Below are positions 30,001-37,938 of a stretch of DNA of 64,000 nucleotides, piece after piece. Positions within the stretch are counted from its first letter, which is position 1. Each line of letters starts with the position of its first letter. A program made the position numbers and the translations under genes. The stretch is from Baylisascaris procyonis (taxonomy: Eukaryota; Nematoda; Chromadorea; Rhabditida; Ascarididae): the NCBI GenBank assembly GCA_037389465.1, contig JAZARR010000157.1:310001-374000 (forward strand). The letters are read 5' to 3'. A model generated the notes under the pieces. That model did not search any database and was not told where the DNA came from. It saw only the letters and a list, made by a program, of their open reading frames with translations.

Positions 30001-33000
30001 CATTCTCTTGGCGTATTTGGTGATAATCACAAGAGGCTTACCCTTGGTTTGGGACTTCCGACGATATTGCACTGAAGGATTGCATCAGTTCCTTCCGTAA
30101 GACGCAACCCTCGTAATGGGCTACGTATAATTGGTGCAGCACCGATGCCGCGAGTATCTAATGCGGCCACCAGCTCCGATTCTGTTTCACTTTCGCTCAA
30201 CAACCATTGCTAAATATGTTCTCTATCAATAACTTCCATGGCAGAACAAAATATTGATCTTTTCAATGTGCATAGTTTTTCACATTAATGTTGTAGCCAA
30301 ACCCTCAACAAGACGTGATTTCATTTTTAAGTAAAACATTAGTCAATTTGGAATTTTTTGATTAGAGATGGAAAATTTTTTGAAAATAGTTTTTTCATGG
30401 ATTTCAAAACTATAATAGCTTCTCGTATTCATACCGAAATGAAACGCTCAGGAGCATCTTTATTTGGTTATTATTTGGATGATTAGAAGAATCAAATTTT
30501 GCGGTCAGCACCATTCTCGCTTTTGACGTTGTCCACTCTCATAATACAGGTCATAGAAAAAAAACTTCATTCCAAAGAAAATAGAGAACTTTCTTGCAAA
30601 TAAATGTTGAGCTCTCTTTTGAAATGGGAATGAAAATTACTGAAAGAGATATCTGCATTTTGTATAGTCTGCCTATGTTTCATCATCTAGCAATCCATTT
30701 TCGTCGACCAAATATTATAGTGCCAATGATCAAAACCTTCCGAATGATCATCATCGCCCACCATCAAAATATAACATACTAGTCATGCTTTTCAATAATG
30801 AACAAACGAACTCAGGCACATGTGACTTAAATGCAAGAATTTGCGCATATCTGAAAAACGCTTTTAGCTAGCTTACAATGTCGGCAAACGTGTCCACATC
30901 GGAGCTGCCGTTAGTTTGCACTCGTTGCTGTTGTTGCCGAGATGGCGCGACCGCTGTACGTTGTGCTCCTTGCCGTCGTTGCGATAGGGATGTAATACTT
31001 GCACGACCTGAAAAATTCCACCCACTCATGGAAATTAAAATATATTATTCATCAAATTTCTTTTTGAATTCAACTTTATCAAACGATATGGCGTAACCCA
31101 CCGTACAATGATGCGATATTGCTTTCATCATAGTGGAAAGCCGATATACACGCAGCCCATTAAAATAACCGCTGCATATCAATTATTCCTATGCTTGACA
31201 TGAGATTTCATAAGAAATCTGCGCTACTGTATCGTAAGTATAGAGGTTTACCACCAGTTTGATACCAAACATTGTTTGTGAAGAGCGATAAATCTTGGCA
31301 ATGTAAAATTCAAGGTAGTGCCATCCATCGATTATTGGATAGGTGATGGTAAAGGATAACTGAATCAACAAGTGACGAACAGACGTAATTGTCTGTTTGA
31401 ATACTGCTGAGACAGATTTCACGCTCAACCTTAAATGAGATATCCTAAACAAGTTACCCAACGAAAAAAATAGCAACTCGCCGAGCATTTAATCTACTTT
31501 AGATGAGAAAGTTCCCGATAAAGGATTTTCGATCCGAGCGGAATTACAATCAATTTTTATCGGGAACGATGTCTCAAATGGAATGCCTCAATAAGTTGCA
31601 GAAAAGAGAACTTTGTTGAGCTTGTTGCGATTGAGCGAGCATCGTCTCCTTTCTCTCTTTTGTGATTTGCGATTGCTCATCATGGAACCATCTGTCATAT
31701 TCATCACGAGGTAATAACTGCAAATATTTCTATGAATATCCGCCCAAATAAGAGCTGCATCAATAAAGTGACATGATATTGAACTCTGCGAATCAATCCA
31801 ACCAGCCGGTTGCCTATTATTCAAAAACAGTGAAGCAATGCTGCATATTTTGTGCAGCAAATTCCTATAGCAAAACCCTTAAGCAGCTGTAGATCGACCA
31901 TACTTCAATTACAGGTGCGCTTCTACTTCATTCGAAGGCATTTACAGCAAAACTTTGTCCCCAATTTCACGGAATATTTAAATGCCCATGATTCATGAAG
32001 GCATGGCCGATCAGAAAAAAATCGAGCTTTGAAGGCGATCAATCAAGTGCATAAGTGGTAATCACAATAAATTCTAGCAACGTGATTATTTTAGCATAAA
32101 AGATTGACAAATACTTACATGTGCAGAACTTTCACCCACTCCATTCGTGTTGGTCGCCTTACACGTATATTCGCCAATATCGTCAGTGAACATCTGAGGT
32201 ATGGTTAGTAGGCAAATGCCAGTGTGAGGATCGTACTCCGTTTTCGCTCTGCAAAATAATACACACATCCTTTCATATGGTTTACGAATTAAATGTTATA
32301 GATGTCGTGTTATCCAAACACACGACGTGTTATATAAACGATACCATTGCTTGAATGTAACCGCCATTTAGGTAATAGCAAAAGGAATTTAAAAAAAAAC
32401 GTGTAAAGGCATATTGAGAAAGGTGACACGATATGCATTTTGGTATTCCATTCAAATAGCAACCAGTTTTAAGAGTTGCCAATAAAAAAAGGAAATACGC
32501 ACAATACTTTTATATTTTGAATGGCCGGATTGCCCATCGACAATCTCTAAAAATAATGATGAAATGCGCCACTCGATAAGAGGCCATTTAGAGAATTCAT
32601 AATTTCCTTTTCACATCAGTGCAGCATTAGGCTCATCATCAAAGATGCTGCTTCATTAGTACATATGACACGTCGTTATATAAATGCACTGTATTAACCC
32701 GCACTTTCGACTATCCTTTATCGGCGGCAGTTAGACTGCCTACGAGACGAGGGTCTCAAGATTCAGGAAAACCCTACAAGATGCAGTTCGTATCAGCATC
32801 TAAGAAGACCCGTTGAAAAATGTATGGACCACCACGGTTATCACGCCACCGTTACCGAATGGATAAGCGCAGTAATAAAGAGCCCACAGTCATTCAAATT
32901 AACAACGCATAGCTACCTTATATGGCATAAGATGTCCCACCAAATGCCTGCATGGCTGATTTAATTTAAATTCAAACTTTCACAGTATCGATAAAACTTA

Positions 33001-36000
33001 CGAAGCTTAGTGAACTATCAGGAAATTTCAACTTTTTGCCAGTAGCCTGATGAAAAAGGTTAGTGTGAACTCCGCTCGTGCTTTCTATCACTGACCTCCC
33101 ACGAATTTCTCTACTTACCGTCCCAAATAGCAATATGTAATGCGATAATTAATTCAAATTTCCAAATGTTTATGCTATCCTCCTTTTGCAACGGAATAAA
33201 CAGTCGAAAAATGCTACTGAGGCCCCAAAAGTGAGAGAATGCCTATGAAGGAGGATCTTTAGCAGTCTCGTTACCAGCAGCACTTTCATTAAAATCGAGA
33301 ATCCATTTATTTTCGATTCGGGCTCAGAGCAGAGAAGTAGCTTTGAACTCTAATATCACCACGAAATGCACCATGTTCAACCGCATTTGAATATAAACTC
33401 GGCTATGAAACAGTAAAGAAATAAAGATAGTGTAACAAATATATTAATAGATAGACGTATCTATTATTTGCACGCTATTTCTCGATTAAGCTGTATTGAA
33501 TATTCACTGCAGCTTGGAGACTTACAGCCTGCTGGTCCTATGAAGTTGCTAGGCGACAAAAATGATTTGCTTATCCGGAACGGTTGCGCCCCACTGAATT
33601 CGACTTTCTGGATCTTTGGCTGATTGTATTTAATCGTATTCAACTGTACGTAATTTTTCATGCGTACTAGAGATCAGGTTTTCAATTTCTTTCAATTCTC
33701 TCATTGTTGAGGCCAGAAATATCACTGCTCAGTTGTTGAGAACAGAAAAGACAAACCGATAATTTTTAAGGGGAGATCCATTCTTGAGCCACTCGACCTG
33801 CGGAGGCGGGTTACCGACCACTCGAGCTTCGAGCATTACCTGAGCTCCGGGCTTCAGAGGTTGGTGCTTTAATTCCTTGAGAAAGAGAGGGGCCGATGGC
33901 CCAACCGGAGTTTGTGGGGGCGCCGGCGATTCACTGAAAATAAAAGCAATTATTCCCTTGTTTCGATAGCAATGTCATCTAACTGGTGCCAAACTAACCT
34001 CTTTAGGAGCTCCTTGCGCATAGTTCACAATATGTCACAATGACTTGATTCACACTGATTAATGAAATCAATTGACTTACGCGATGCTTTTAACGCCGGG
34101 AATCGGGGTGGGTGCCGGAGCGACGATGAGTGTGCATGATGACTGCTTCACACCGGCAGCATTCATCGCCTGTATGGTAAATCTACCACTGTCAGGTGCT
34201 TGCACATTTGGAATGAATAAACGATGCTTCACGCCATCTTCCGAGATCTGCAAATGGGAAATGTTCAGCCTACCTGAGCTGTTTTATGCGGATCTAATTT
34301 ACAATAGCTCTCCACTGGCATGCTTAGCGATAGCAGAAACAGAACCTCCGATAGAGCACCCCACCCAAACTCCATCGTTGTATTGTTCAATTCCGTGTAT
34401 TCCACCCAAACAATATTACAATATAAGCGCTTATTCACAAAATCTGTCTCACATCTTTCAGCGATATGTACCTCTTAAGAAACCTATCAATGAACGTCCT
34501 ATATGCTACCACTAATGAACAACACGCCGAGCACAATACAGATGCAAAGATTATTGTGATGATGCATGGGAATATACGGCTGCGACGAGTTGTCTACGAA
34601 AAATCCTGTAGATATTCACTTACCTCGTAATCTGGACACTGAGTTACATTCTGACCATCCTTCAGCCACTTCACCACCGGTTCTGGATGGCCCTCCACTT
34701 GGCACTCCAAAGCAACTTTCTGGCCGACAATGACACGCTTGTCTTGCAGCGGCTGAAACATCACCACACTTCATTGGCAACTTGACCAGTCATTTTCTGA
34801 TTCAAAAATATATGTGCCTGTGCGGTGTATGCATTGGATGTGACAAAATAAAGGTGCGAAAATGTTGTTTGTACAGCTTCAAGATGTCAGACACAGTGAT
34901 AAATTACAGCTTGAGCTGAAACATGAATCTAGGCCAGTATGTCGTAAACGATAGAGGTGCAACGCAATGATTTGGTCGCACAAAAGGAAATGGCTTTCTC
35001 ACCAAAAGAAATATGCAAAATGTGCCTAAAATATGAGATGACTGGACCATATGGTTTCTATTTTCTTAAATGTGCACATTCCTCTTGTCTGAGATTTTGA
35101 CACATTTCTTTTTTACTTTTGAGTCCAAATATCCCGAGCTCGTTAACCACTGGCCACGTTTATAAGCATAATAAGCATAGTAAAGGACCACTGACGAAAT
35201 CCTCATTTATGGGTTTAAATAACTCCATTACTTTAAGCATCTTGAAGAATTGAATTAGTTGCCAATTCCACTGGCTCTTCTTTCAAGTCGACTACAGTTC
35301 ACTTCCGGTTGCTAATTTCAATATGAAGGATGTATGTTAGTCGCCATTTGAATAGCTTGGAAGGTCCATTAAATGCATCAGCCACTAAAACTTCGAAATG
35401 GCATAGCTTTTCTCTCTAAGGTGCTATGTTCTTACATCTTGACGCTTTTATGTACGTACATCATCTTTAACAGTAATGCATGAACAAATCCATACCAGCT
35501 GGTCCCAACGTTCTTTCTCTCTCGCACTACAATCAACTATTGCAGACGCGTGCACCTGTTTCAATTGCTCGCATGCTATTATTTCTTTGTTGCAAAAACA
35601 AAAAAAACTACATAGACCATCGCAACTTTTCCATAATATTTCGCATTTCTTTCCTAAAAATCCCTTATTTCTCTCCCAGAAAAGCCCACAAATAAATAAA
35701 CTAGAAAAGTACGACGTTTCTGAAGGAAACAAATGGCCTCAAAGTTTCCTCCCTATGTGCATTACAAAAATCACTTTAAAAGAACTAGTCTTACAGTCTA
35801 GTATATATTTGGCTGTATTGTATGTTGTATGATGTATTTTGTGTTCTCTCTACTTCCGGTCATACACATGACGTCATTCGCATTATTTTGCTTGCCCATA
35901 CGTTGATGATGGTTCCCATTTAACAGGTGCTATGGGCGATATATCAAACAAAAGCGTCTATTGTACGAGGCGCTGAATCTCATAAAACTATAAAGCAAAA

Positions 36001-36269
36001 TTCATTCACAATCTAATAAAAAATTGATTGCACCCCGCAAGTTTCTATTTACTCTATCTAGCTTTTTTTGCGATTCCTTCAAGAAGATTTCGATAGATGA
36101 TATCTGTAAATGTTATCGCTGTGAAATTATCTTACTGTAACTGATACCATGCAAGCATCCAGCGAATATACCAAAGGCCGTGGTAGACTAAATTAAAAAA
36201 TACCCGAATAAAGTTCGGAGCCGCTTGATTCTCGTCGATACGCTCGCCCAGAGGACGCTTGAACGGCAT
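1..36269 (-). CDS. ketn-1: Kettin-like giant Ig-repeat sarcomere protein, 5' part, 37 exons, truncated at the left edge
   Basis: Kettin is an actin-binding muscle protein of Ig domains joined by conserved linkers of about 35 residues. It lies along thin filaments near Z-disc or dense-body attachments (known for C. elegans KETN-1 and Drosophila Sallimus/kettin). Thirty-seven exons splice in phase to at least 1,729 codons. Approximate domains: Ig1 16-107, Ig2 134-224, Ig3 293-388, Gln/Tyr-rich region 389-642, Ig4 661-755, Ig5 761-851, Ig6 893-986, Ig7 1024-1118, Ig8 1147-1242, Ig9 1285-1379, Ig10 1419-1512, Ig11 1551-1647, Ig12 from 1685. Linkers carry RIRELE, KIHAIE and RIKEIE-like motifs. Domains show the I-set pattern W-(L/F)-K-D/N-G followed by D-S-G-x-Y-T-C. 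Several F strands lack Cys (Ig1, 3, 6, 9, 10). The C-terminal majority lies left of the window. A titin-like protein is the alternative, but the linkers and the HRFRTF-H-DFGY style of Ig favour kettin. Confidence 0.88.
506..616 (-). CDS. ketn-1: kettin exon 36 (Ig12 first strands; residues 1685-1721)
   Basis: The acceptor is GCTTTCAG|GCGCCA and the donor is CTTACG|GTTCGT, phase 0 at both ends. The exon encodes APRFIKPLSDGQMVYVTEGD, then VVPTDDNTLT. Confidence 0.9.
983..1092 (-). CDS. ketn-1: kettin exon 35 (Ig11-Ig12 linker; residues 1648-1684)
   Basis: The acceptor TTCTGCTGCAG|CCAAAG is chosen because it is in phase with exon 34 and gives AKAAILGQTHHPTSVARIKE, a kettin linker. The reading frame stays open upstream to 1199, but the possible acceptor there is out of phase. 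The donor is AAAGAG|GTTAGC, phase 0. Confidence 0.82.
1985..2128 (-). CDS. ketn-1: kettin exon 34 (Ig11 second half; residues 1600-1648)
   Basis: The acceptor is TTATAG|GACATC and the donor is CAAAG|GTTCGT, phase 1 at both ends. The exon encodes HRFRTFHDFGYVSLDI, then DSGTYTCVAKNALGQAE. Confidence 0.92.
2564..2711 (-). CDS. ketn-1: kettin exon 33 (Ig11 first half; residues 1551-1600)
   Basis: The acceptor is CTTTTGCAG|GGTCCA and the donor is ACTG|GTTTGT. The exon encodes GPPQFVQPLPGNVGEVEEGQ, then LHMECQ and IIWLKDGQ. Confidence 0.92.
3462..3574 (-). CDS. ketn-1: kettin exon 32 (Ig10-Ig11 linker; residues 1513-1550)
   Basis: The acceptor is CTTTTCAG|CTCATG and the donor is CCACAG|GTACCA. 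Phase is 1 in and 0 out. The exon encodes a complete linker, HEESLGKIHAIENLNKYGR. Confidence 0.9.
3771..3981 (-). CDS. ketn-1: kettin exon 31 (Ig10 remainder; residues 1443-1513)
   Basis: The acceptor is GATTTGCAG|CTGACA and the donor is GAAAC|GTGAGT, phase 1 out. The exon encodes VVEWFVDGRPLL, then EDSGVYTVKATNALGE, an F strand without Cys. Confidence 0.92.
4234..4382 (-). CDS. ketn-1: kettin exon 30 (linker and Ig10 first half; residues 1393-1442)
   Basis: The acceptor is GCTTTAAG|GATTGG, weak but required by phase. The donor is TTGAAG|GTTGTG. The exon encodes LERIRELEQDKTKPLEYPP, then NPPNFIGDLTDLELNEND. Confidence 0.87.
4909..5120 (-). CDS. ketn-1: kettin exon 29 (Ig9 second half and linker; residues 1322-1393)
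   Basis: The acceptor is ATTTTAG|GTATCA and the donor is GAAG|GTAAGT. The exon encodes YHNGTPLAAAHRFRPMFDFG, PEDSGTYTLVARNELGE, and the linker start LDPHHPEG. Confidence 0.92.
5444..5610 (-). CDS. ketn-1: kettin exon 28 (linker and Ig9 first half; residues 1267-1322)
   Basis: The acceptor is TTTTGTAG|GTTCAC and the donor is GAATG|GTTAGT. The split codon restores the invariant Trp. The exon encodes EPPRFARQLTSRVEVNENE and MTVEW. Confidence 0.9.
5966..6169 (-). CDS. ketn-1: kettin exon 27 (Ig8 second half and linker; residues 1199-1266)
   Basis: The acceptor is AACTTGCAG|ACGTTC and the donor is TATCAG|GTTCGT, phase 0 at both ends. The exon encodes TFQNFGCVSLTL, EDAGTYTCVLRNAYGE, then the linker LDTKHEESLAQIGYLEGYQ, the most kettin-like linker in the window. 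Confidence 0.92.
6615..6749 (-). CDS. ketn-1: kettin exon 26 (Ig8 first half; residues 1154-1198)
   Basis: The acceptor is CGTTTGCAG|TTGAAC and the donor is ATTCAG|GTTTCT, phase 0 at both ends. The exon encodes LNNFHCDQEMGRSCFEA, then RVIWLKDGQ. Confidence 0.88.
7354..7460 (-). CDS. ketn-1: kettin exon 25 (Ig7-Ig8 linker; residues 1118-1153)
   Basis: The acceptor is GTATTTCAG|CACGAG and the donor is ACTCAT|GTTCGT. Phase is 1 in and 0 out. The exon encodes RVEIVNRQEIVDVEDARE, then the Ig8 opening APVFLTH. Confidence 0.88.
7829..7972 (-). CDS. ketn-1: kettin exon 24 (Ig7 second half; residues 1070-1118)
   Basis: The acceptor is ATTTCAG|GTGGCC and the donor is CAGC|GTATGT. Phase is 1 in and 1 out. 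The exon encodes VKMVHEFGFVTLDI, then AEAGTYVCRATNEVG. Confidence 0.9.
8336..8584 (-). CDS. ketn-1: kettin exon 23 (linker and Ig7 first half; residues 987-1070)
   Basis: The acceptor is AATTTCAG|GTCACC and the donor is GCAA|GTGAGT, phase 1 at both ends. It is the longest exon here (249 nt). It encodes a linker of about 36 residues, MPNFHTDLRSVEVFDGQ, and VVWLHNGK. Confidence 0.9.
9304..9460 (-). CDS. ketn-1: kettin exon 22 (Ig6 second half; residues 935-987)
   Basis: The acceptor is ATTTAAG|GCAATA and the donor is GTCG|GTAAGA, phase 1 out. The exon encodes VFDKGQYTIVAVNTLGE, an F strand without Cys, and SVFLDVV. Confidence 0.87.
9984..10155 (-). CDS. ketn-1: kettin exon 21 (linker end and Ig6 first half; residues 877-934)
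   Basis: The acceptor is TTTTTAG|AGAGAC and the donor is GGAAAA|GTACGT. Phase is 2 in and 0 out. The exon encodes APKLVASLSNLNLVEGQ, RLECKF and KIAWLLNGK. Confidence 0.9.
10602..10693 (-). CDS. ketn-1: kettin exon 20 (Ig5 last strand and linker; residues 847-877)
   Basis: The acceptor is ACTTCAG|GGCCGA and the donor is ATGAG|GTTTGC. Phase is 0 in and 2 out. The exon encodes GRVVVQSRRKHPSPTP, then EQVTLRKVDRRNM, a basic linker. Confidence 0.82.
11092..11206 (-). CDS. ketn-1: kettin exon 19 (Ig5 second half; residues 808-846)
   Basis: The acceptor is TTTGAAG|AGTGGA and the donor is TTGAAG|GTAAAT. Phase is 2 in and 0 out. The exon encodes MADGGWYQCNATNQGG, an F strand with Cys. Confidence 0.88.
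11863..12022 (-). CDS. ketn-1: kettin exon 18 (Ig5 first half; residues 755-808)
   Basis: The acceptor is CTTTCAG|CGGATA and the donor is TACAG|GTGAAT. Phase is 1 in and 2 out. The exon encodes APQFVGKFQSVTVFEGDS, then LYCKATGE and MTWLKDG. Confidence 0.9.
12752..12962 (-). CDS. ketn-1: kettin exon 17 (Ig4 remainder; residues 685-755)
   Basis: The acceptor is TTATTCAG|GCCTCC and the donor is TTTG|GTAAGG, phase 1 out. The exon encodes PQLRWYRSDG, then DADTYLCVASNDGG and CTLNVF. Confidence 0.9.
13227..13352 (-). CDS. ketn-1: kettin exon 16 (Ig4 first strands; residues 643-684)
   Basis: The acceptor is GTCTAG|GTCGTG and the donor is GCGAAA|GTGAGT, phase 0 at both ends. An Ala/Gly spacer is followed by KPPKFTILPG and KVGDSVTFTAK, the A and B strands. 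Confidence 0.87.
13789..13989 (-). CDS. ketn-1: kettin exon 15 (Gln/Tyr-rich; residues 576-642)
   Basis: The acceptor is TTTTTCAG|TATATT and the donor is ACTAAG|GTCAGC, phase 0 at both ends. The exon encodes YIQQSSRPHYRVREPPSP, then QQQYQQQYEQHNPNQYQQF. It is prion-like low-complexity sequence without a fold. Confidence 0.83.
14763..14870 (-). CDS. ketn-1: kettin exon 14 (Gln-rich with a CAG run; residues 540-575)
   Basis: The acceptor is TTTATAG|CAGCAG and the donor is CAACAG|GTAAGG, phase 0 at both ends. The exon encodes QQQDRYYEP, seven Gln (mostly CAG), then YEYQGACQHRSRERDPYY. Confidence 0.8.
15152..15238 (-). CDS. ketn-1: kettin exon 13 (Gln-rich; residues 511-539)
   Basis: The acceptor GCATTTCAG|CAGCCG is chosen because it keeps phase 0. 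A second acceptor 20 bases upstream (TTTTCAG at 15259-15265) would be out of phase with exon 12. The donor is AGACAG|GTTGGT. The exon encodes QPIYTEQQQERQQFPQERYY. Confidence 0.75.
16042..16134 (-). CDS. ketn-1: kettin exon 12 (Gln-rich; residues 480-510)
   Basis: The acceptor is GATTTTAG|GTACGC and the donor is GTCCAG|GTAAAA, phase 0 at both ends. The exon encodes VRDRSPPRQPQYLQQQQQQY and ends QYRFVQ. Confidence 0.78.
16292..16333 (-). CDS. ketn-1: kettin exon 11 (Gln-rich microexon; residues 466-479)
   Basis: The acceptor is TTTTTTCAG|GGCTAT and the donor is CAACAG|GTGCGC. It has only 14 codons, GYQQHQLKQASYQQ, phase 0 at both ends. Confidence 0.75.
16849..16920 (-). CDS. ketn-1: kettin exon 10 (Gln/Tyr-rich; residues 442-465)
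   Basis: The acceptor is TAATTTCAG|CAATAT and the donor is CAACAG|GTGAAT. It is a 24-codon phase-0 cassette encoding QYRTYREEYQPIRHTPQQP. Confidence 0.8.
18028..18222 (-). CDS. ketn-1: kettin exon 9 (Ig3 last strand and start of Gln-rich region; residues 377-441)
   Basis: The acceptor is TTGTTACAG|GTTGAT and the donor is CAGCAG|GTTTGT, phase 0 at both ends. The exon opens VDSSARVEVYPL, a G strand that completes Ig3 after LAENNLGR of exon 8. It then becomes Gln-rich, with PQQQQQPVQQAPRQQQRP. Confidence 0.85.
21040..21345 (-). promoter_or_regulatory. GC-rich patch with TATA-like box inside the giant kettin intron
   Basis: Visibly richer in G and C than its AT-rich surroundings. Read on the minus strand, it has GCATAAAAAGTAGC at about 21278-21291, then a GC-rich stretch ending in an exon-like CAACGTCCAG|GTATAT near 21052. 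This resembles an internal promoter with a noncoding first exon that could feed exon 9. The frame into exon 9 has a stop, so no coding start is seen. Hypothesis only. Confidence 0.25.
26121..26147. promoter_or_regulatory. Paired CACGTG E-boxes, 21 bases apart
   Basis: CACGTG occurs at 26121-26126 and 26142-26147, each inside the near-identical context TTACCACGTGG. Spacing of 21 bases is two helical turns. It lies in the giant kettin intron. E-boxes bind bHLH factors, so a muscle enhancer is possible but unproven. Confidence 0.3.
28827..28982 (-). CDS. ketn-1: kettin exon 8 (Ig3 middle; residues 325-376)
   Basis: The acceptor is ACATTTAG|ATTGAG and the donor is GGACGG|GTAACT, phase 0 at both ends. 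The exon encodes IEWRKDG, the C strand, and PEDTGEYTVLAENNLGR, the F strand without Cys. The next exon is 10.6 kb downstream. Confidence 0.9.
30042..30209 (-). CDS. ketn-1: kettin exon 7 (linker end and Ig3 first half; residues 269-324)
   Basis: The acceptor is ATATTTAG|CAATGG and the donor is CCAAGG|GTAAGC, phase 0 at both ends. The exon starts QWLLSESETESEL. Ig3 then begins APIIRSPLRGLRLTEG and the B strand is ILQCNIVGSPKPR. Confidence 0.88.
30877..31007 (-). CDS. ketn-1: kettin exon 6 (Ig2-Ig3 linker; residues 225-268)
   Basis: The acceptor is TTTTTCAG|GTCGTG and the donor is GACATT|GTAAGC. Phase is 1 in and 0 out. It is a basic, polar linker, RASITSLSQRRQGAQ, with a QQQQ run, ending DTFADI. 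It contains no domain. Confidence 0.82.
32115..32248 (-). CDS. ketn-1: kettin exon 5 (Ig2 second half; residues 180-225)
   Basis: The acceptor is TTTTGCAG|AGCGAA. The exon encodes FTDDIGEYTCKATNTNG, the F strand with Cys. Phase demands the donor GTATTTG, four bases inside the stronger-looking GTAAGTATTTG (see findings). The exact end may be 32119 if the upstream donor is used. Confidence 0.85.
33757..33933 (-). CDS. ketn-1: kettin exon 4 (Ig2 first half; residues 121-180)
   Basis: The acceptor is ATTTTCAG|TGAATC and the donor is TATCG|GTTTGT. Phase is 2 in and 2 out. The exon encodes ESPAPPQTPVGPSAPLF, then KELKHQPLKPGAQ and VEWLKNG. Confidence 0.9.
34081..34247 (-). CDS. ketn-1: kettin exon 3 (Ig1 second half; residues 66-121)
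   Basis: The acceptor is TTTGCAG|ATC and the donor is ATCGC|GTAAGT, phase 2 out. The exon encodes APDSGRFTIQAMNAAG, the F strand, with Ile where a Cys is usual. It then encodes TLIVAPAPTPIPG, a Pro-rich spacer to Ig2. Confidence 0.9.
34624..34752 (-). CDS. ketn-1: kettin exon 2 (Ig1 first half; residues 23-65)
   Basis: The acceptor is GTTTCAG|CCG and the donor is GAG|GTAAGT, phase 0 at both ends. The exon encodes PLQDKRVIVGQK, then LEC (B strand Cys) and VKWLKDGQ (C strand Trp). Confidence 0.9.
36204..36269 (-). CDS. ketn-1: kettin exon 1 (start codon; residues 1-22)
   Basis: The ATG at 36269-36267 opens MPFKRPLGERIDENQ and then AAPNFIR, the A strand of Ig1. The same frame has a TGA two codons upstream with no AG between, so translation most likely starts here. 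The donor is CGG|GTATTT, phase 0. It joins directly to PLQDKR in exon 2, completing an Ig opening. Confidence 0.82.
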
Positions 36270-36400
36270 TTTGTATCAGCTTCAACAGCCTCTTACAACC
36301 TCGGATCTCATCCTCCGACTACCTGAAGAACTGTCGGTTACAGAGTTCTTTCTGCAGGCAAATTTATATGGGATCGACTATTGGTCTAATGAATAGCAAC
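36270..36400 (-). promoter_or_regulatory. Kettin 5' leader with two possible cis- or trans-splice acceptors
   Basis: Upstream of the kettin ATG, on the minus strand, are TTTGCCTGCAG (ending about 36354) and CAGTTCTTCAG (ending about 36324). Either could take a spliced leader or an upstream noncoding exon, as is usual in nematodes. All three frames from the nearer acceptor carry stops before the ATG frame opens, so this stretch is noncoding leader. Confidence 0.4.
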
Positions 36401-36970
36401 TTCAGATTCCAGCCGAAGAATGCTAGATGTTGCGACCGAAGTTCCGGCAAAAAACATCCTTTCGACTGATTGGAAAAGTAGTGCCATTTGCTGTAGAAGG
36501 TATACGAGACCCGCAATTGTAATAAAATATCTATGGATCAATTTGCTTAGACAAAGTAGTTGGAGGAGCTATCAACATATAGTCTTGGAGATTTGAGATA
36601 TAAAATCCGCGCATTCACCAAGGAATTTATCTTGAGAGGTAGCTGTCACTAAAAACAAATGAATAGGAAAATTGCCTCATTCGGCATCAGCAATTAGTTG
36701 CTGCCTTACGTTTCTGACATCTGTAGTCAGCATACAACTGCGACGCTTGTTTGGATGGTGGATATGATAGTAGAATCATCGCTCGAAACTCAAAGTAGAA
36801 TCTCAGGCAATAAGAGAGTAGATTTATGGGATATTTTTTGGCATATTTATATCATCTTTTGCTTTTCACAGTTGAAATGCTTACTACACCAATAAAAATG
36901 CCAATATTAACTTTATGTGCTGCAGTTGACACTATTTAAAGCATCGATTAACACAGCGAAAATGTTTTTT

Positions 36971-36973
<3 letters not shown>

Positions 36974-37024
<51 letters not shown>

Positions 37025-37025
37025 T
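36974..37025. repeat. (GA)n microsatellite
   Basis: A nearly pure GA dinucleotide run of about 50 bases with an AAAG interruption near its right end. Confidence 0.95.
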
Positions 37026-37431
37026 GCAAAGTTTTTGAGATAAGGCAGTGTAAAGATCAATTCAATGATCGCTGCAGATAAAAGTAGTTATCTTAAACTT
37101 CTCTATTTCTTTGGCAACACTAATCCTCACAGCAAGATTAGCGCTTGAAATTATTCACTCAATGAATCCTATAAAACGCATTTTGCGCATTTAAGATCAA
37201 TGTTAATGCGTTTTCATAAATTTCTACAGCTATATGAAATCAATTTTGAGTTATAAAGCTGTAATCGCAAAAAAAATGCAAAAAGCCACGCATCTGCAGA
37301 GGTTAAACCATTAACGTTTGGGTTCTTAGAGCAGCTAATGAGAGTGTTTGTCCATTAAACCATTTGATGGACTAAGCGAGGAAATCACAAAAAGCACATA
37401 CCGTGCTTTCCTCTCTGATATGTTACTATAC

Positions 37432-37475
37432 GTAACTGAGCCTTTCCAGCCGGGAAAACGCATCCGAGAAACCAC
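37432..37475 (-). CDS. Candidate small exon upstream of kettin
   Basis: A short open block sits between TTTTCTGTAG|GTGGTT and TTAC|GTATAG. It reads GFSDAFSRLERLSY, phase 1 in and phase 0 out. Its entry phase fits the donor of the candidate exon at 49484-49596, and its exit phase fits kettin exon 2. It may be an alternative kettin first coding region, or chance. I do not recognise the peptide. Confidence 0.25.
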
Positions 37476-37848
37476 CTACAGAAAATACATCGTTGCGTTT
37501 AGAAAATTAATGTATTACTAGTGATGAGAGTTGCACAGATATGACGCAACACTCATATTGTGCTTAGTGTCGAAGAGAAGAAAAAAGAAGAAGAAAGATG
37601 CAAATAAACGCCTGATGAACACACTCATCCGGCTGTTGCTAAAGAATATATAGAGACCACGCGATACCTATACCAATGTATTATCTATATTATCTATAAA
37701 TATAGCAGCACCTATAAAACTTTCAATAGAGCTTCTCAACTTTGAATGAAAAACGACGATCATTCATAAAATAGTCCCACACCACTCCCCTCCCCCTAAA
37801 CAAGTGAATATATTTTTGGCGAAGGTGTACTGAGTAGAAAAAGTAAAT

Positions 37849-37851
<3 letters not shown>

Positions 37852-37935
<84 letters not shown>
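37852..37935. repeat. (TA)n microsatellite, 84 bases
   Basis: A pure TA dinucleotide run. It is likely to be polymorphic in length and prone to assembly error. Confidence 0.97.

Positions 37936-37938
<3 letters not shown>

Noticed and set aside
34072..34515. 147-codon plus-strand open frame
   Set aside because: It lies antisense to kettin exon 3, whose Ig sequence, splice sites and phase are clear. It is a shadow of the coding strand.
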